Shown piece after piece: positions 35,011 through 43,650 of a stretch of 64,000 bases of DNA (position 1 is its first letter; the number at the start of each line of letters is the position of its first letter). Made by a program: the position numbers and the translations under genes. The stretch is from Amycolatopsis keratiniphila subsp. keratiniphila (GTDB lineage: Bacteria; Actinomycetota; Actinomycetes; Mycobacteriales; Pseudonocardiaceae). The notes under the pieces are model-generated. The model worked only from the letters and a program-made list of their open reading frames with translations. It ran no database searches and was not told where the DNA came from. Location: the NCBI RefSeq assembly GCF_001620365.2, contig NZ_LQMT02000022.1:289179-353178 (forward strand), in the 5' to 3' direction.

Positions 35011-35532
35011 GTGGATGACGACGATGTTTCGGTCGCCGACCTGCTTATTCGCGAGGGCTGGGACGACCACGAGGAGTCACGGGCAAAGTCACGCTGGAGA
35101 GTTATCGCGGTCGTGATCGCCGTGGTGGTCGCCTGCGGCGCCGCCGCGGTACTCGTCGGGTTCGAATCCGATCCCGAACAGAATGCGGCGCCGAACCCGG
35201 TCAGCGTCATCGAGATGCCGAAGCGGCCTTCGGAAAACGGGGGAGCCGACGCGACTTCGGCCGTCCCGTCCACCGAGACGGTCGAAACCGGTGAAGGCGG
35301 CACCTCGACGCGGTCCAGCAAGACGACGTCCAGCCGCCGCACGTCGAGTTCGGCCGCGCAGACGTCCTCCTCGTCGGACCCTGCCACGCCGACGTCGTCG
35401 GACGGGCCCGCGGATCCGCCCCAGACCACCGGGTCCACGGTCGTTCCGCAGCCGCCCAACCCGACTCCGCCGCCGCCCTCGACGACGCCGACCGAAGAGT
35501 GCAACCTGTGGCCGAAGTGGCTCTTCTGTTAA
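35011..35532 (+). CDS. One-span membrane protein with Ser/Thr/Pro-rich tail
   Basis: About 173 residues: acidic cytoplasmic start (DDDDVSVADLLIREGWDD), one membrane helix (about 30-50) and a long low-complexity Ser/Thr/Pro extracellular tail ending WPKWLFC. GTG start favoured by aaagg eight bases upstream; other GTG/TTG starts further upstream are possible. Function unknown. Its TAA overlaps the stop of the convergent permease gene within TTAA. Confidence 0.6.
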   Translation: MDDDDVSVADLLIREGWDDHEESRAKSRWRVIAVVIAVVVACGAAAVLVGFESDPEQNAAPNPVSVIEMPKRPSENGGADATSAVPSTETVETGEGGTSTRSSKTTSSRRTSSSAAQTSSSSDPATPTSSDGPADPPQTTGSTVVPQPPNPTPPPPSTTPTEECNLWPKWLFC

Positions 35533-36884
35533 GGCGCTTGCAGTAGATCGGGGTCCCGGCGTTTGCCGAGGTGGTTGAACAGCAGGTTGAGGGTGAAGGC
35601 GACGATCGCGGCGACCGTGATCGGGCTGCCGCAGATGGTCTGCAACCACGCCGGGAAGTGCTGGAAGAAGATCGAATTCCCGAACTGGTTCGTGGCGAAC
35701 GCGGGCAGGAGGCCGACCCCGACCGACACCGCGACGATGAAGGTGTTGTGGTTGCCGGAGAACTCCACCTTCTTCAGGTTCTGCACGCCGACCGCGGCGA
35801 CCATCGCGAACATGACCACCGCGACCGCGCCGATCACCGGTTCCGGCACGGCGGCGACGAACGCGCCGACCTTCGGCACCAGGCCCATCAGCACGAGCAG
35901 GCCACCCGCCATCGCGACCACCCACCGGCTGCGCACCCCGGTCATCTGCACGAGGCCGACGTTCTGCGCGAAAGCCGTGTCCGGGAACGAGTTCATCGCG
36001 CCACCGAGGATGGCCGAGAGACCATCGGTGGCGAGACCGCGCGCGAGGTCGGAGTCGGTCGCCGGGCGTCCGGTGATCTCGCCGACGGCGACGAGGTCCG
36101 CGGTGGATTCGGTGTAGGTCACCAGCATCACGACGCACATCGAGAGCACGGCCGCGATCGGGAAGGTCGGCGGGCCGAAGTGGAACGGTGACGCGAGGCC
36201 GAACCAATCGGCGTCGGCGATGCCCTTGAAGCTCACCAGGCCCATCGGGATCGCCGCGACCAGGCCGATCAGCAGTGCCAGCAGCGGGCCGATCTGGCTC
36301 GCGAACCCGCGCAGGACCCGGGTGAACAGGACGATCACCGCGATCACGCCGAACGCCAGCGCGATGTTGGCCGGTTTCGCGTAATCCGGCGATCCGGTGT
36401 CGTGGCCGGCGATCAGGCCGACGCCCGGGCCGATGAGCGAGATGCCGATGACCATGAGCAGCGTGCCCGAGACGAGCGGCGGGAAGAACCGGATCATCTT
36501 CGCGAACGGCTTGGCGATGAGCAGGCCGAACACGCCTGACGCGATCATCGCGCCATAGACGGCCTGCATGCCGTACTGGGACGCGATCATGATCATCGGG
36601 TTGACCACGGTGAACGTCGCACCCGCCACCACCGGCAGCCGGATGCCGAAGATCCGCCCGATCCCGATCGCCTGTATCAGCGTCGCGATGCCCGCGACCA
36701 GCAGATCCGCGTTGACCAGCAACGCGATCGTCGCCGCGTCCAGTTTCAGCGCGCTGCCGACGACGAGCGGGACGGCCACGGAGCCCGCGTACATGATCGT
36801 CATGTGCTGCAGGCCGAGCAAGGTCAGCTTCGGCAGCGGCGGGCGGGCGTCCACCGGGTGGACCTCGGGACGGCTCATGGGCAT
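35529..36884 (-). CDS. Nucleobase:cation symporter-2, uric acid/xanthine permease type
   Basis: A 451-residue membrane protein with 12-14 helices. It belongs to the NCS2 family, branch with NSFPDTAFAQNVGLVQMTGV, the signature of urate/xanthine permeases, and GLQHMTIMYAGSVAVPL in helix 1. Imports purines with H+ or Na+. A second in-frame ATG two codons on is an alternative start. No purine-catabolism genes adjoin. Confidence 0.9.
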   Translation of the reverse strand: MPMSRPEVHPVDARPPLPKLTLLGLQHMTIMYAGSVAVPLVVGSALKLDAATIALLVNADLLVAGIATLIQAIGIGRIFGIRLPVVAGATFTVVNPMIMIASQYGMQAVYGAMIASGVFGLLIAKPFAKMIRFFPPLVSGTLLMVIGISLIGPGVGLIAGHDTGSPDYAKPANIALAFGVIAVIVLFTRVLRGFASQIGPLLALLIGLVAAIPMGLVSFKGIADADWFGLASPFHFGPPTFPIAAVLSMCVVMLVTYTESTADLVAVGEITGRPATDSDLARGLATDGLSAILGGAMNSFPDTAFAQNVGLVQMTGVRSRWVVAMAGGLLVLMGLVPKVGAFVAAVPEPVIGAVAVVMFAMVAAVGVQNLKKVEFSGNHNTFIVAVSVGVGLLPAFATNQFGNSIFFQHFPAWLQTICGSPITVAAIVAFTLNLLFNHLGKRRDPDLLQAP

Positions 36885-36973
36885 GACCGTAGCGCGTCCG
36901 CCGCGTGCGGATCACGTGTCGAAAAGGCCGGAGCTGTGTTGAATGGAGGCCGGGCACAACGAAAGGAGCGCCG

Positions 36974-38188
36974 ATGGAGACCGTCCTCGTCGTAGGGGCC
37001 GGGCAGAGCGGGTTCGGGGTGGCGACCTCGCTGCGGGACAAGGGGTTCGGCGGGCGGGTGGTGCTGATCGGCGACGAACCCGGGCTGCCCTACCAACGGC
37101 CTCCGTTGTCGAAGGGTTATCTCGCCGGCACCGCGGGCGACGCCCAGCTGCGTCTGCGGCCCGAGGACTTCTTCGCGGAGAAGAACATCGAGCTGATCCC
37201 GGGCCGCGTCGCGTCAGTGGATCGCGACGGGACGAAGGTGGTGCTCGAGGACGGAAGCGCTCACGAGTACGACCATCTGGTGCTGGCCACGGGAGCGGCC
37301 AATCGGGTCCTGCCCGTGCCTGGGTCCACTTTGGACGGTGTGTTCACCTTGCGCACCAAGGACGAGGCCGATGTTCTGCGCGCCGCGTTGGAAAGCGCCG
37401 AGAACGTGGTCGTGGTCGGAGGCGGGTTCATCGGGCTGGAGTTCGCCGCGCACGCCGGGCGGCCCGTGACGATCGTCGAGGCGCAGGACCGGCTGATGGC
37501 CCGCGTCGCGACTCCGGAGGTCTCGGCGTACTTCGCCGCTCTGCATGAGGATGCCGGCCACACGATCCTGCTCGGCAAGGGCGTCGCGGCGTTGCGCGGT
37601 GAAGGCCGGGTGGCCGAGGTGGAGCTGAGCGACGGCAGCCTGCTGCCCGCCGATCTGGTGCTGGTCGGGGTCGGGGTGGAGCCGCGGACTCGGCTCGCCG
37701 AAGGGGCCGGGCTCGCCGTGGCGAACGGTGTCGTCGTCGACGAGCACCTGCGCACGAGCGATCCGAAGATCTCGGCGGTCGGGGACTGCGCGAACTTCCC
37801 GTGTGTCCAGGCGGGCACGGCGACGCGGCTGGAGTCGGTGCAGAACGCCGTCGACCAGGCGCGGGCGGTGGCGGCCGTCATCGCCGGTGAACCCGCGCCC
37901 TACGACAGCCTGCCGTGGTTCTGGACCGACCAGCTCGGCGCGAAACTGCAGATCGCCGGGATCCTGACCGGGGCGGACAAGACCGTCGTGACCGGGGACC
38001 GGGAGGGCGGGAAGTTCTCGGTGCTGTCGTTCCGCGACGGCGTGCTCGCCGGGGTCGAGTCGGTGAACCGGCCGCCGGACCACATCGCCGCGCGTCGTCT
38101 GTTCGCCGCGGATCCGGCGCCGCGGTTCGAGACGCTGGAGGCCAACGGCTTCGATCTCAAGGCCACCTTCGCGTCAACCCGTGGTTGA
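36974..38188 (+). CDS. FAD-dependent ferredoxin reductase
   Basis: A 404-residue oxidoreductase of the ferredoxin reductase type that serves P450s and ring-hydroxylating dioxygenases. The FAD-binding VGAGQSG is at the N-terminus, NAD-binding VVGGGFIGLEFA is near residue 150, and SAVGDCA near 275. The C-terminal reductase domain is complete. ATG preceded by aaaggag. No ferredoxin or oxygenase gene is adjacent. The stop codon lies inside the first dyad of the operator for the next gene. Confidence 0.88.
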   Translation: METVLVVGAGQSGFGVATSLRDKGFGGRVVLIGDEPGLPYQRPPLSKGYLAGTAGDAQLRLRPEDFFAEKNIELIPGRVASVDRDGTKVVLEDGSAHEYDHLVLATGAANRVLPVPGSTLDGVFTLRTKDEADVLRAALESAENVVVVGGGFIGLEFAAHAGRPVTIVEAQDRLMARVATPEVSAYFAALHEDAGHTILLGKGVAALRGEGRVAEVELSDGSLLPADLVLVGVGVEPRTRLAEGAGLAVANGVVVDEHLRTSDPKISAVGDCANFPCVQAGTATRLESVQNAVDQARAVAAVIAGEPAPYDSLPWFWTDQLGAKLQIAGILTGADKTVVTGDREGGKFSVLSFRDGVLAGVESVNRPPDHIAARRLFAADPAPRFETLEANGFDLKATFASTRG

Positions 38189-38217
38189 CGATTGGCGAGC
38201 GTCAACCTAAAGTTGAC
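38173..38217 (+). promoter_or_regulatory. Tandem-dyad operator and leaderless promoter of the Clp-N/HTH fusion gene
   Basis: Two dyads: GTCAAC-CCGTG-GTTGAC (38173-38189) and GTCAAC-CTAAA-GTTGAC (38201-38217). TTGACG (38185-38190) and TAAAGT (38208-38213) form a -35/-10 pair 17 bases apart, predicting transcription from about the ATG at 38221. The same arrangement recurs at 54645-54687. Confidence 0.75.
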
Positions 38218-38220
38218 GGC

Positions 38221-38943
38221 ATGACGAATCCAGTGCGGCTCGACGACCTCATCTCCCACATCAAGCAGCAGCATCCCGACGGCGACGTGCTCGGCCAGCT
38301 GTCCGACGCGGTCTTTCTCGGCGAGCACCTCGGCGAAGTGGCCGACCATCTGATCGGCCACTTCGTCGACCAGGCGCGGCGTTCCGGCGCGTCCTGGACC
38401 GAAATCGGCAAGAACATGGGGGTGTCCAAGCAGGCGGCGCAGAAGCGCTTTGTCGACTCCAGTGGCTCTTCGATGGAAGACCTGGTGAAGGTGTTCAGCC
38501 GCTACACCGATCGGGCGCGGCAAGTCGTCGTCGCGTCGCGCGACGCCGCGGTGTCGGCGAAGAGCCCGCAGATCGAGCCCGTGCACCTGGTCCTCGGGCT
38601 GCTCGCCGAACCGGCGGCGCTCGCGGCCGGCGCGATCGTGGCGCAGAGGGTGACTCTCGAAGCCGTCCGTGAGGCCGCGGAGGCGCGGCTGCCGGAACCC
38701 GCCGACGAACCGGCGGAGGCGGCGAAGATGGCGTTCGGCGCGCAGGCCAAGAAGGCGCTGGAACTGACCATGCGGGAATCGCTGCGGCTCGGGCACAACT
38801 ACATCGGCACCGAGCACATCCTGTTGGCGTTGTTCGAACTCGGCGACGATCTGCTGACCGGGCTCGGTCTCACGAAGGAGAACACCGAAGCGGTGATCGT
38901 GCGGGCGCTGGCGGAGATCGTCGCGGCACGCGGGGAGGACTGA
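38221..38943 (+). CDS. HTH-Clp-N fusion regulator
   Basis: A 240-residue soluble protein. The N-terminal HTH domain (1-80) has GASWTEIGKNMGVSKQAAQKRF as recognition helix region. A double Clp-N domain (90-235) follows, with FSRYTDRARQVVVASRD, EPVHLVLGLL and HNYIGTEHILLALF as in the ClpC N-terminus. No AAA+ ATPase is present. Known Clp-N domains bind adaptors or phospho-arginine substrates, so this may be a transcription factor sensing protein damage; that is inference. No ribosome binding site: the ATG sits three bases after the operator and is probably leaderless. Paralogous to the split pair at 54691-55424. Confidence 0.8.
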   Translation: MTNPVRLDDLISHIKQQHPDGDVLGQLSDAVFLGEHLGEVADHLIGHFVDQARRSGASWTEIGKNMGVSKQAAQKRFVDSSGSSMEDLVKVFSRYTDRARQVVVASRDAAVSAKSPQIEPVHLVLGLLAEPAALAAGAIVAQRVTLEAVREAAEARLPEPADEPAEAAKMAFGAQAKKALELTMRESLRLGHNYIGTEHILLALFELGDDLLTGLGLTKENTEAVIVRALAEIVAARGED

Positions 38944-38983
38944 AAGCGTCCTTCACCGCGTCAGACGCGGTGAAGGACGCTTT
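38943..38983. terminator. Bidirectional terminator between the Clp-N gene and gnd
   Basis: Eighteen-base perfect stem (38943-38960 with 38966-38983), five-base loop, T run on the right, between convergent genes. Confidence 0.9.
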
Positions 38984-38990
38984 TCGTTTA

Positions 38991-40430
38991 TCAGGCAGAG
39001 GTTTCCGGGCGGCCGTCGGCGGCCCAGGCGGTGTGGAACGAACCTTCGCGATCGACGCGACGGTACGTGTGGGCACCGAAGTAGTCCCGCTGCCCCTGCA
39101 CCAGCGCGGCGGGAAGCCGCTCCGCGCGCAGACCGTCGTAGTAGGCCAGCGCGGTCGAGAAGCCCGGGGTCGGAATGCCCAGCCGCACCGCCGTGGAGAT
39201 CACCGAACGCCAGGAGTCCTGGGCGTCTTCGACGGCCTTGCGGAAGCCGCCCGAAGTCAGCAGCGTCGGCAGCGCGGGCTCTTCGGCGTACGCGGCCGTG
39301 ATGTCGTTCAGGAACTTCGCGCGGATGATGCAGCCGCCGCGCCAGATCGACGCGACCTTGCCGAGGTCGATGTCCCAGCCGTACTCGGCGCCGCCCGCCT
39401 GGATCTGGTTGAAGCCCTGGGCGTACGCCACCACCTTCGACGCGTACAACGCCTGCTCGACGTCGTCCGCGAAAGTGTCCAAAGCAGACCCCGTCAGTGG
39501 GGCGCGCGAAGGACCGCCGAGACCGCGGGAGGCCTCGCGCAGGTTCGACGAGCCGGACAGCGAGCGCGCGAAGACGGCTTCGGCGATGCCGCTGATCGGC
39601 ACGCCGAGGTCCAGTCCGATTTGGACGGTCCAGCGGCCGGTGCCCTTCTGCTCGGCCTGGTCCGCCACGATGTCGACGAACGGTTTGCCGGACGCGGCGT
39701 CGGTGTGGGCCAGCACCTGCGAGGTGATCTCGATCAGGTACGAATCCAGCCGCCCCGAGTTCCAGGTGCGGAAGATCTCGGCGATCTCGGCGGGGGAGTA
39801 ACCGCCCGCACCGCGCAGGAGGTCGAACGATTCGGCGATCAGCTGCATGTCGGCGTACTCGATGCCGTTGTGCACCATCTTCACGAAGTGCCCGGCGCCG
39901 TCCGCGCCGACGTGCGTGCAGCACGGCTCGCCGTCGACCTTCGCCGAGATGTCCTCGAACAGCGGCCCGAGCGACTGGTACGACTCCTTGGACCCACCCG
40001 GCATGATGCTCGGCCCGTGCAGCGCGCCCTCCTCGCCGCCGGACACGCCGGTGCCGACGAAGTGGATGCCCTTCTCGCGCAGCGCGGCCTCGCGGCGCCG
40101 GGTGTCCGCGAAGTGCGCGTTGCCCGCGTCGACGATCACGTCGCCCTTCTCGAGGAGCGGGACGAACTCGTCGATCACCGCGTCCGTCGGCGCGCCTGCC
40201 TTGACCATGATCACGACCTGGCGCGGACGCTCCAGCGCGTCGACGAACTCCTGCGCCGAATACGCCGGGATGAAGTCGCCTTCGTCGCCGAACTGCTCGA
40301 CCAGTTCCTTCGTCCGCTGCTCGGAGCGGTTGTGCAGGGCCACCGTGTGCCCGTGCCTCGCGAGGTTCCTGGCCAGGTTGCGGCCCATGACCGCCAGGCC
40401 GGTGACCCCGATGCTCGCCTTCTTGCTCAT
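38991..40430 (-). CDS. gnd: 6-phosphogluconate dehydrogenase, NADP-dependent, decarboxylating
   Basis: A 479-residue pentose-phosphate enzyme, the long homodimeric form. NADP-binding GLAVMGRNLA at the N-terminus, substrate loop GVSGGEEGALHGPSIMPGG near residues 125-145, active-site Lys in HFVKMVHNGIEY, and the C-terminal tail are complete. It converts 6-phosphogluconate to ribulose 5-phosphate, CO2 and NADPH. Second ATG used as start because aaggg lies six bases upstream. Monocistronic. Confidence 0.96.
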   Translation of the reverse strand: MSKKASIGVTGLAVMGRNLARNLARHGHTVALHNRSEQRTKELVEQFGDEGDFIPAYSAQEFVDALERPRQVVIMVKAGAPTDAVIDEFVPLLEKGDVIVDAGNAHFADTRRREAALREKGIHFVGTGVSGGEEGALHGPSIMPGGSKESYQSLGPLFEDISAKVDGEPCCTHVGADGAGHFVKMVHNGIEYADMQLIAESFDLLRGAGGYSPAEIAEIFRTWNSGRLDSYLIEITSQVLAHTDAASGKPFVDIVADQAEQKGTGRWTVQIGLDLGVPISGIAEAVFARSLSGSSNLREASRGLGGPSRAPLTGSALDTFADDVEQALYASKVVAYAQGFNQIQAGGAEYGWDIDLGKVASIWRGGCIIRAKFLNDITAAYAEEPALPTLLTSGGFRKAVEDAQDSWRSVISTAVRLGIPTPGFSTALAYYDGLRAERLPAALVQGQRDYFGAHTYRRVDREGSFHTAWAADGRPETSA

Positions 40431-40833
40431 CCGCACCCTTCCGCTTCGATTCCCGTGCCGAGCCTATCCCCGTTGAGGGATACGGCGCCGGGACGAGAGG
40501 GGATCAACCGGGAGTTGTCCACAACCGGGCCCGCCTGTGGACAACTCGGCGCGCGCGGCCCGGCCCGCTCCGCTCGCCGGTACGCTGGGATCGGGGTCGC
40601 CCCCCAGGGACGGGTGGGGGCTGCTTGTGGGGGCTCTGGGCTGGATTTCGGTGTCTTGAAGGGGCCCTTTGGGGCGTTGGATGTCTCGAAGGTGGCCTTC
40701 GGGGCGTGCGGGGCTGCGGGGGCGTGAGCGGCGGGCGGGGGGTTGCGAAAGTGGCTTTCGCAACCTTCAACGTTGCGAAAGTGGCTTTCGCAACAGCGGC
40801 GGCGGGCGGCAACCGGTCAGGAGCAGCAACCGG
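40431..40833. repeat. Intergenic palindrome cluster
   Basis: No gene supported. Palindromes with a TGG centre: arms CGAAGG/CCTTCG (40687-40701) and two identical copies with arms GTTGCGAAAG/CTTTCGCAAC (40742-40764 and 40772-40794). At the right edge GCAACCGGTCAGGAG occurs twice (40809-40823 and 40826-40840), running into the last codons of the hydrolase gene. They resemble dispersed REP-type repeats. Confidence 0.7.
40512..40547. repeat. Inverted pair of DnaA-box sequences
   Basis: GAGTTGTCCACA (40512-40523) and its exact complement TGTGGACAACTC (40536-40547) flank 12 bases. Each holds TTGTCCACA, the actinobacterial DnaA-box consensus. Located upstream of gnd, not near dnaA. Confidence 0.6.
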
Positions 40834-41742
40834 TCAGGAGAAGCACCGGATGGGCGCGCCGTTGTAGGTGACCATGTCCGCCAGCGCCGCCCCCAGATCG
40901 ATCGGCGCACCCCAATCCAGACCGTCCAGTTCGGCATAAGCCCGGTGCAGGTTCGCCGGAAGCCGTTCCTGTTCGGACAGTGCCTCGTAAGGCCCCAGAT
41001 CCGCTTCGCGCGCGGCCTGAAGCGGTGTCAGCCCCGCGGCCTTCCCGTAGGAAGCGAGTTTCTGCAGGAAACCCAGGTATCCGTCGACGACGTCGATCGC
41101 CTCGGGGCCGCACACCGGGCCGTGGCCCGGCACGATCGTCTCCGGCTCCAGTTCGCGGACCAGGTCCAGCGCCTGCCGCCACCCGGCGGGTGAGCCCATC
41201 AGCGCGAAGGGGCTGCCGCCGTTGAAGATCAGGTCGCCGACGAAAAGCACCCGCCGCTCCGGCAGCCAGACGAGTACGTCGTTGGTGGTGTGCGCGGCGT
41301 GCCCGGGGTGGATCAGCTCGAGCCGGACGTCGCCCGCGTGCACCGTCAGCCGGTCGTCGAACAGCACCTCGGGCGGCCGCAGCTCCAAGTGGCCCCAGTC
41401 GTTCCCGGTGAACGAGTTCTCGTAGGTGTTGATCCCGGTCGCGACCATCACCTCGCGCGTCTTCCGGTGCCCGACGATCGTCGCGCCGGTCGCCAGGTAG
41501 TTGCCGTTCGTGTGGTCGCCGTGATGATGCGTGTTGACCACAGTGGTCACCGGCGCGCCGGCGGCCGACTCCGCCGTCGCGAGCAGCGCCCTGGTGCGCC
41601 GTTCGGTCGAACACGTGTCGATCACCACCGTGTGATCGCCCGCGGCGACGAAGCCGCAGTTGTTGATCCACCACGAGCCGTCGGGCTGGACGTACCCGAA
41701 CACACCGTCGGTGACCTGCCGGGCGAAGGGGGATTGGTCCAC
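40834..41742 (-). CDS. Metallo-beta-lactamase-fold hydrolase
   Basis: A 302-residue MBL-fold enzyme. The metal-binding NTHHHGDHTNG (about residue 70), HPGHAAHTTND, VGDLIFNGG and PGHGPV motifs are in family order, so a dinuclear zinc site should form. Substrate unknown; related proteins are quinoprotein-relay or glyoxalase-like hydrolases. GTG start looks leaderless, with CATAGT ending six bases upstream and no ribosome binding site. The C-terminus lies in a short tandem duplication. Confidence 0.85.
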   Translation of the reverse strand: MDQSPFARQVTDGVFGYVQPDGSWWINNCGFVAAGDHTVVIDTCSTERRTRALLATAESAAGAPVTTVVNTHHHGDHTNGNYLATGATIVGHRKTREVMVATGINTYENSFTGNDWGHLELRPPEVLFDDRLTVHAGDVRLELIHPGHAAHTTNDVLVWLPERRVLFVGDLIFNGGSPFALMGSPAGWRQALDLVRELEPETIVPGHGPVCGPEAIDVVDGYLGFLQKLASYGKAAGLTPLQAAREADLGPYEALSEQERLPANLHRAYAELDGLDWGAPIDLGAALADMVTYNGAPIRCFS

Positions 41743-41961
41743 TCGGTCACTATGCCCGACCGGCGTGCCCGAAATGTGACGAGATCGCTCCGCCACCAGG
41801 GTGACGTACCAGGTGACTGGTGTTTTCGGCCGTTTCCTGGAACGCTGCGCAATGTCATCATCGGACCCCGCAAGGTGAAGTACCCTGGGTGGGTTCGAGT
41901 ATTCGCGCGCAGGACGGCGGGCAGCCGCGGTCCTGTCTATGTGGTCCGGGAGAGCAAGGCG

Positions 41962-42819
41962 ATGGCCAGCACCGTCACCTCGCGCCGGAAGCAGCTCGGG
42001 AACGAGCTCCGGCATGCCCGCAACGCAGCGCGGATGACACAGCAGCAGGTCGCCGAAGTGCTCGGCTGCACCCAGGGCAAGGTCAACAAGATCGAGTCCG
42101 GTGCCGTCGGGGTCAAGCTCGGGGATGTGCGATCGATGCTGAACGCGTTCGGGATCAACGGCGACGAGGCCGACACGTTGATGAACCTGGCCCGCGCCGC
42201 GGCCGGGCAGCGCGGCCACTGGTCCGGCTACCGATCCGTGGTGCCGCACTGGTTCCGCACCTTCACCGACCTCGAACCCGCGGCCGCGGAGATCCTCACC
42301 TGGCACGGCGAGCGCATCCCCGGCCCGTTGCAGTCCGAGCACTACATGCTCAAGCAGTTCACCGAAGCCGGCGCCACCGACGTCACCTCGCTGGTCCGCA
42401 ACCGCTTGGACCGCAAGGCCGTCTTCGAGCAGCAACAGCCGCCCTACTACCGGTTCATCATCAGCGAGGGCGCTCTGCGCCGCGCGCCCGGCGGCTCCGC
42501 CCCGGCGGTGATGCTCGACCAGGTCGAGCATCTGCTGGCATTGGACAAGCATCCGCGTGTGTACGTGCACGTGCTGCCGTTCGGCGCGCGGCTCGCCGCC
42601 GTGCCCAACGACTTCACCATCATGCGATTCCCAGACCGCACCAGGGATTTCGTCTACATCGAACACTCCGCGGGCGGGTTGTACCTCGACGACGTCAAGG
42701 ACTTCAACATCTTCGTGGACTCTTGGGACAGGCTGCGCGGCGCCGCGTTGGAGCGTCAGGAAACCCGGCAGTTCCTCAAGGAACTCGCCGAGCTGTACAG
42801 AACACAGATGCAAGCCTGA
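41962..42819 (+). CDS. XRE-family regulator, Scr1/DUF5753 type
   Basis: A 285-residue regulator. An N-terminal HTH (about 12-66: MTQQQVAEVLGCTQGKVNKIESG) joins a C-terminal DUF5753 domain (100-280: YRFIISEGALRR, VHVLPFGA, YIEHSAGGLYLDD). Such proteins pair with small DUF397 proteins; in Streptomyces, Scr1-Scr2 pairs influence antibiotic production and development. The next ATG follows one base after the stop, so the methyltransferase is coupled to it. Confidence 0.92.
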   Translation: MASTVTSRRKQLGNELRHARNAARMTQQQVAEVLGCTQGKVNKIESGAVGVKLGDVRSMLNAFGINGDEADTLMNLARAAAGQRGHWSGYRSVVPHWFRTFTDLEPAAAEILTWHGERIPGPLQSEHYMLKQFTEAGATDVTSLVRNRLDRKAVFEQQQPPYYRFIISEGALRRAPGGSAPAVMLDQVEHLLALDKHPRVYVHVLPFGARLAAVPNDFTIMRFPDRTRDFVYIEHSAGGLYLDDVKDFNIFVDSWDRLRGAALERQETRQFLKELAELYRTQMQA

Positions 42820-42820
42820 G

Positions 42821-43636
42821 ATGGATCCCCGGTTCCTCCCCGAAGGCGTGGACCTCGAGCGGCCCAACGCCGCCCGGATCTACGACTGGGCGCTCGGGGG
42901 CACCGCGAACTGGGCGGTGGACCGGGAATTCGGCGAGCAACTGGTCAAGACCTTCCCGCTCGTGCGCACCGCGGCCAGGGCGAACAGGGCCTTCCTCGGC
43001 CGCGCGGTCCGGTATTGCGCCGAGCACGGCGTGACCCAGTTCCTCGACCTCGGTTCCGGCGTGCCGACGGTCGGCAACGTCCACGAGATCGCCGATGACG
43101 TCGACGACGGCAGCCGGTGCGTGTACGTCGACAACGAACCGGTCGCCGTCGCGCACGCCAGGATCCTGCTGGAGAAGAACGGGGATCCGGCCAGGCACGC
43201 GGTGATCGGCGGCGACCTGCGCGACGCGGACGACATCTGGGAACGCGCCTTCGACACCGGCGTGCTCGACCCGGCGAAACCGGTCGCCCTGCTCACCGTC
43301 GCGGTCCTGCATTTCGTGCCGGGCCCCGAACTGGCCGGCGTCGTCGCGCGCTACCGGCGGCTCCTGCCCGCCGGTTCCTTCTACGTCCTGTCCCACGTCA
43401 CGATGTCCGGCGTGGAGGGTGACGAGCTGGCCCAGATCCAGCGCGTCGTGAAGCAGTACGAACAGTCGAGCACGCCCGCGTCCTTCCGCGACAAGGAAGA
43501 GATCCTCGGTTTCTTCGGGGATTTCGACCTCGTGGCGCCGGGTCTGGTCCCGGTCGGCGCATGGCGGCTGGACGATCCCCGCTCGCCTGCGGTTGACTGC
43601 GCCATCGGCGGGGTCGCCCGCAAACCCGGTTCCTGA
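42821..43636 (+). CDS. SAM-dependent methyltransferase, DUF574 (Methyltransf_19)
   Basis: A 271-residue methyltransferase-fold protein. The family opening GVDLERPNAARIYDWALGG, SAM-binding FLDLGSGVPTVGNVHE, acidic ribose-binding VYVDNEP and LLTVAVLHFV are all present. Substrate unknown for this actinobacterial family. Starts one base after the Scr1-type gene stop. Followed 14 bases later by a paralogue. Confidence 0.9.
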   Translation: MDPRFLPEGVDLERPNAARIYDWALGGTANWAVDREFGEQLVKTFPLVRTAARANRAFLGRAVRYCAEHGVTQFLDLGSGVPTVGNVHEIADDVDDGSRCVYVDNEPVAVAHARILLEKNGDPARHAVIGGDLRDADDIWERAFDTGVLDPAKPVALLTVAVLHFVPGPELAGVVARYRRLLPAGSFYVLSHVTMSGVEGDELAQIQRVVKQYEQSSTPASFRDKEEILGFFGDFDLVAPGLVPVGAWRLDDPRSPAVDCAIGGVARKPGS

Positions 43637-43650
43637 CGAGGTGTGACGGT

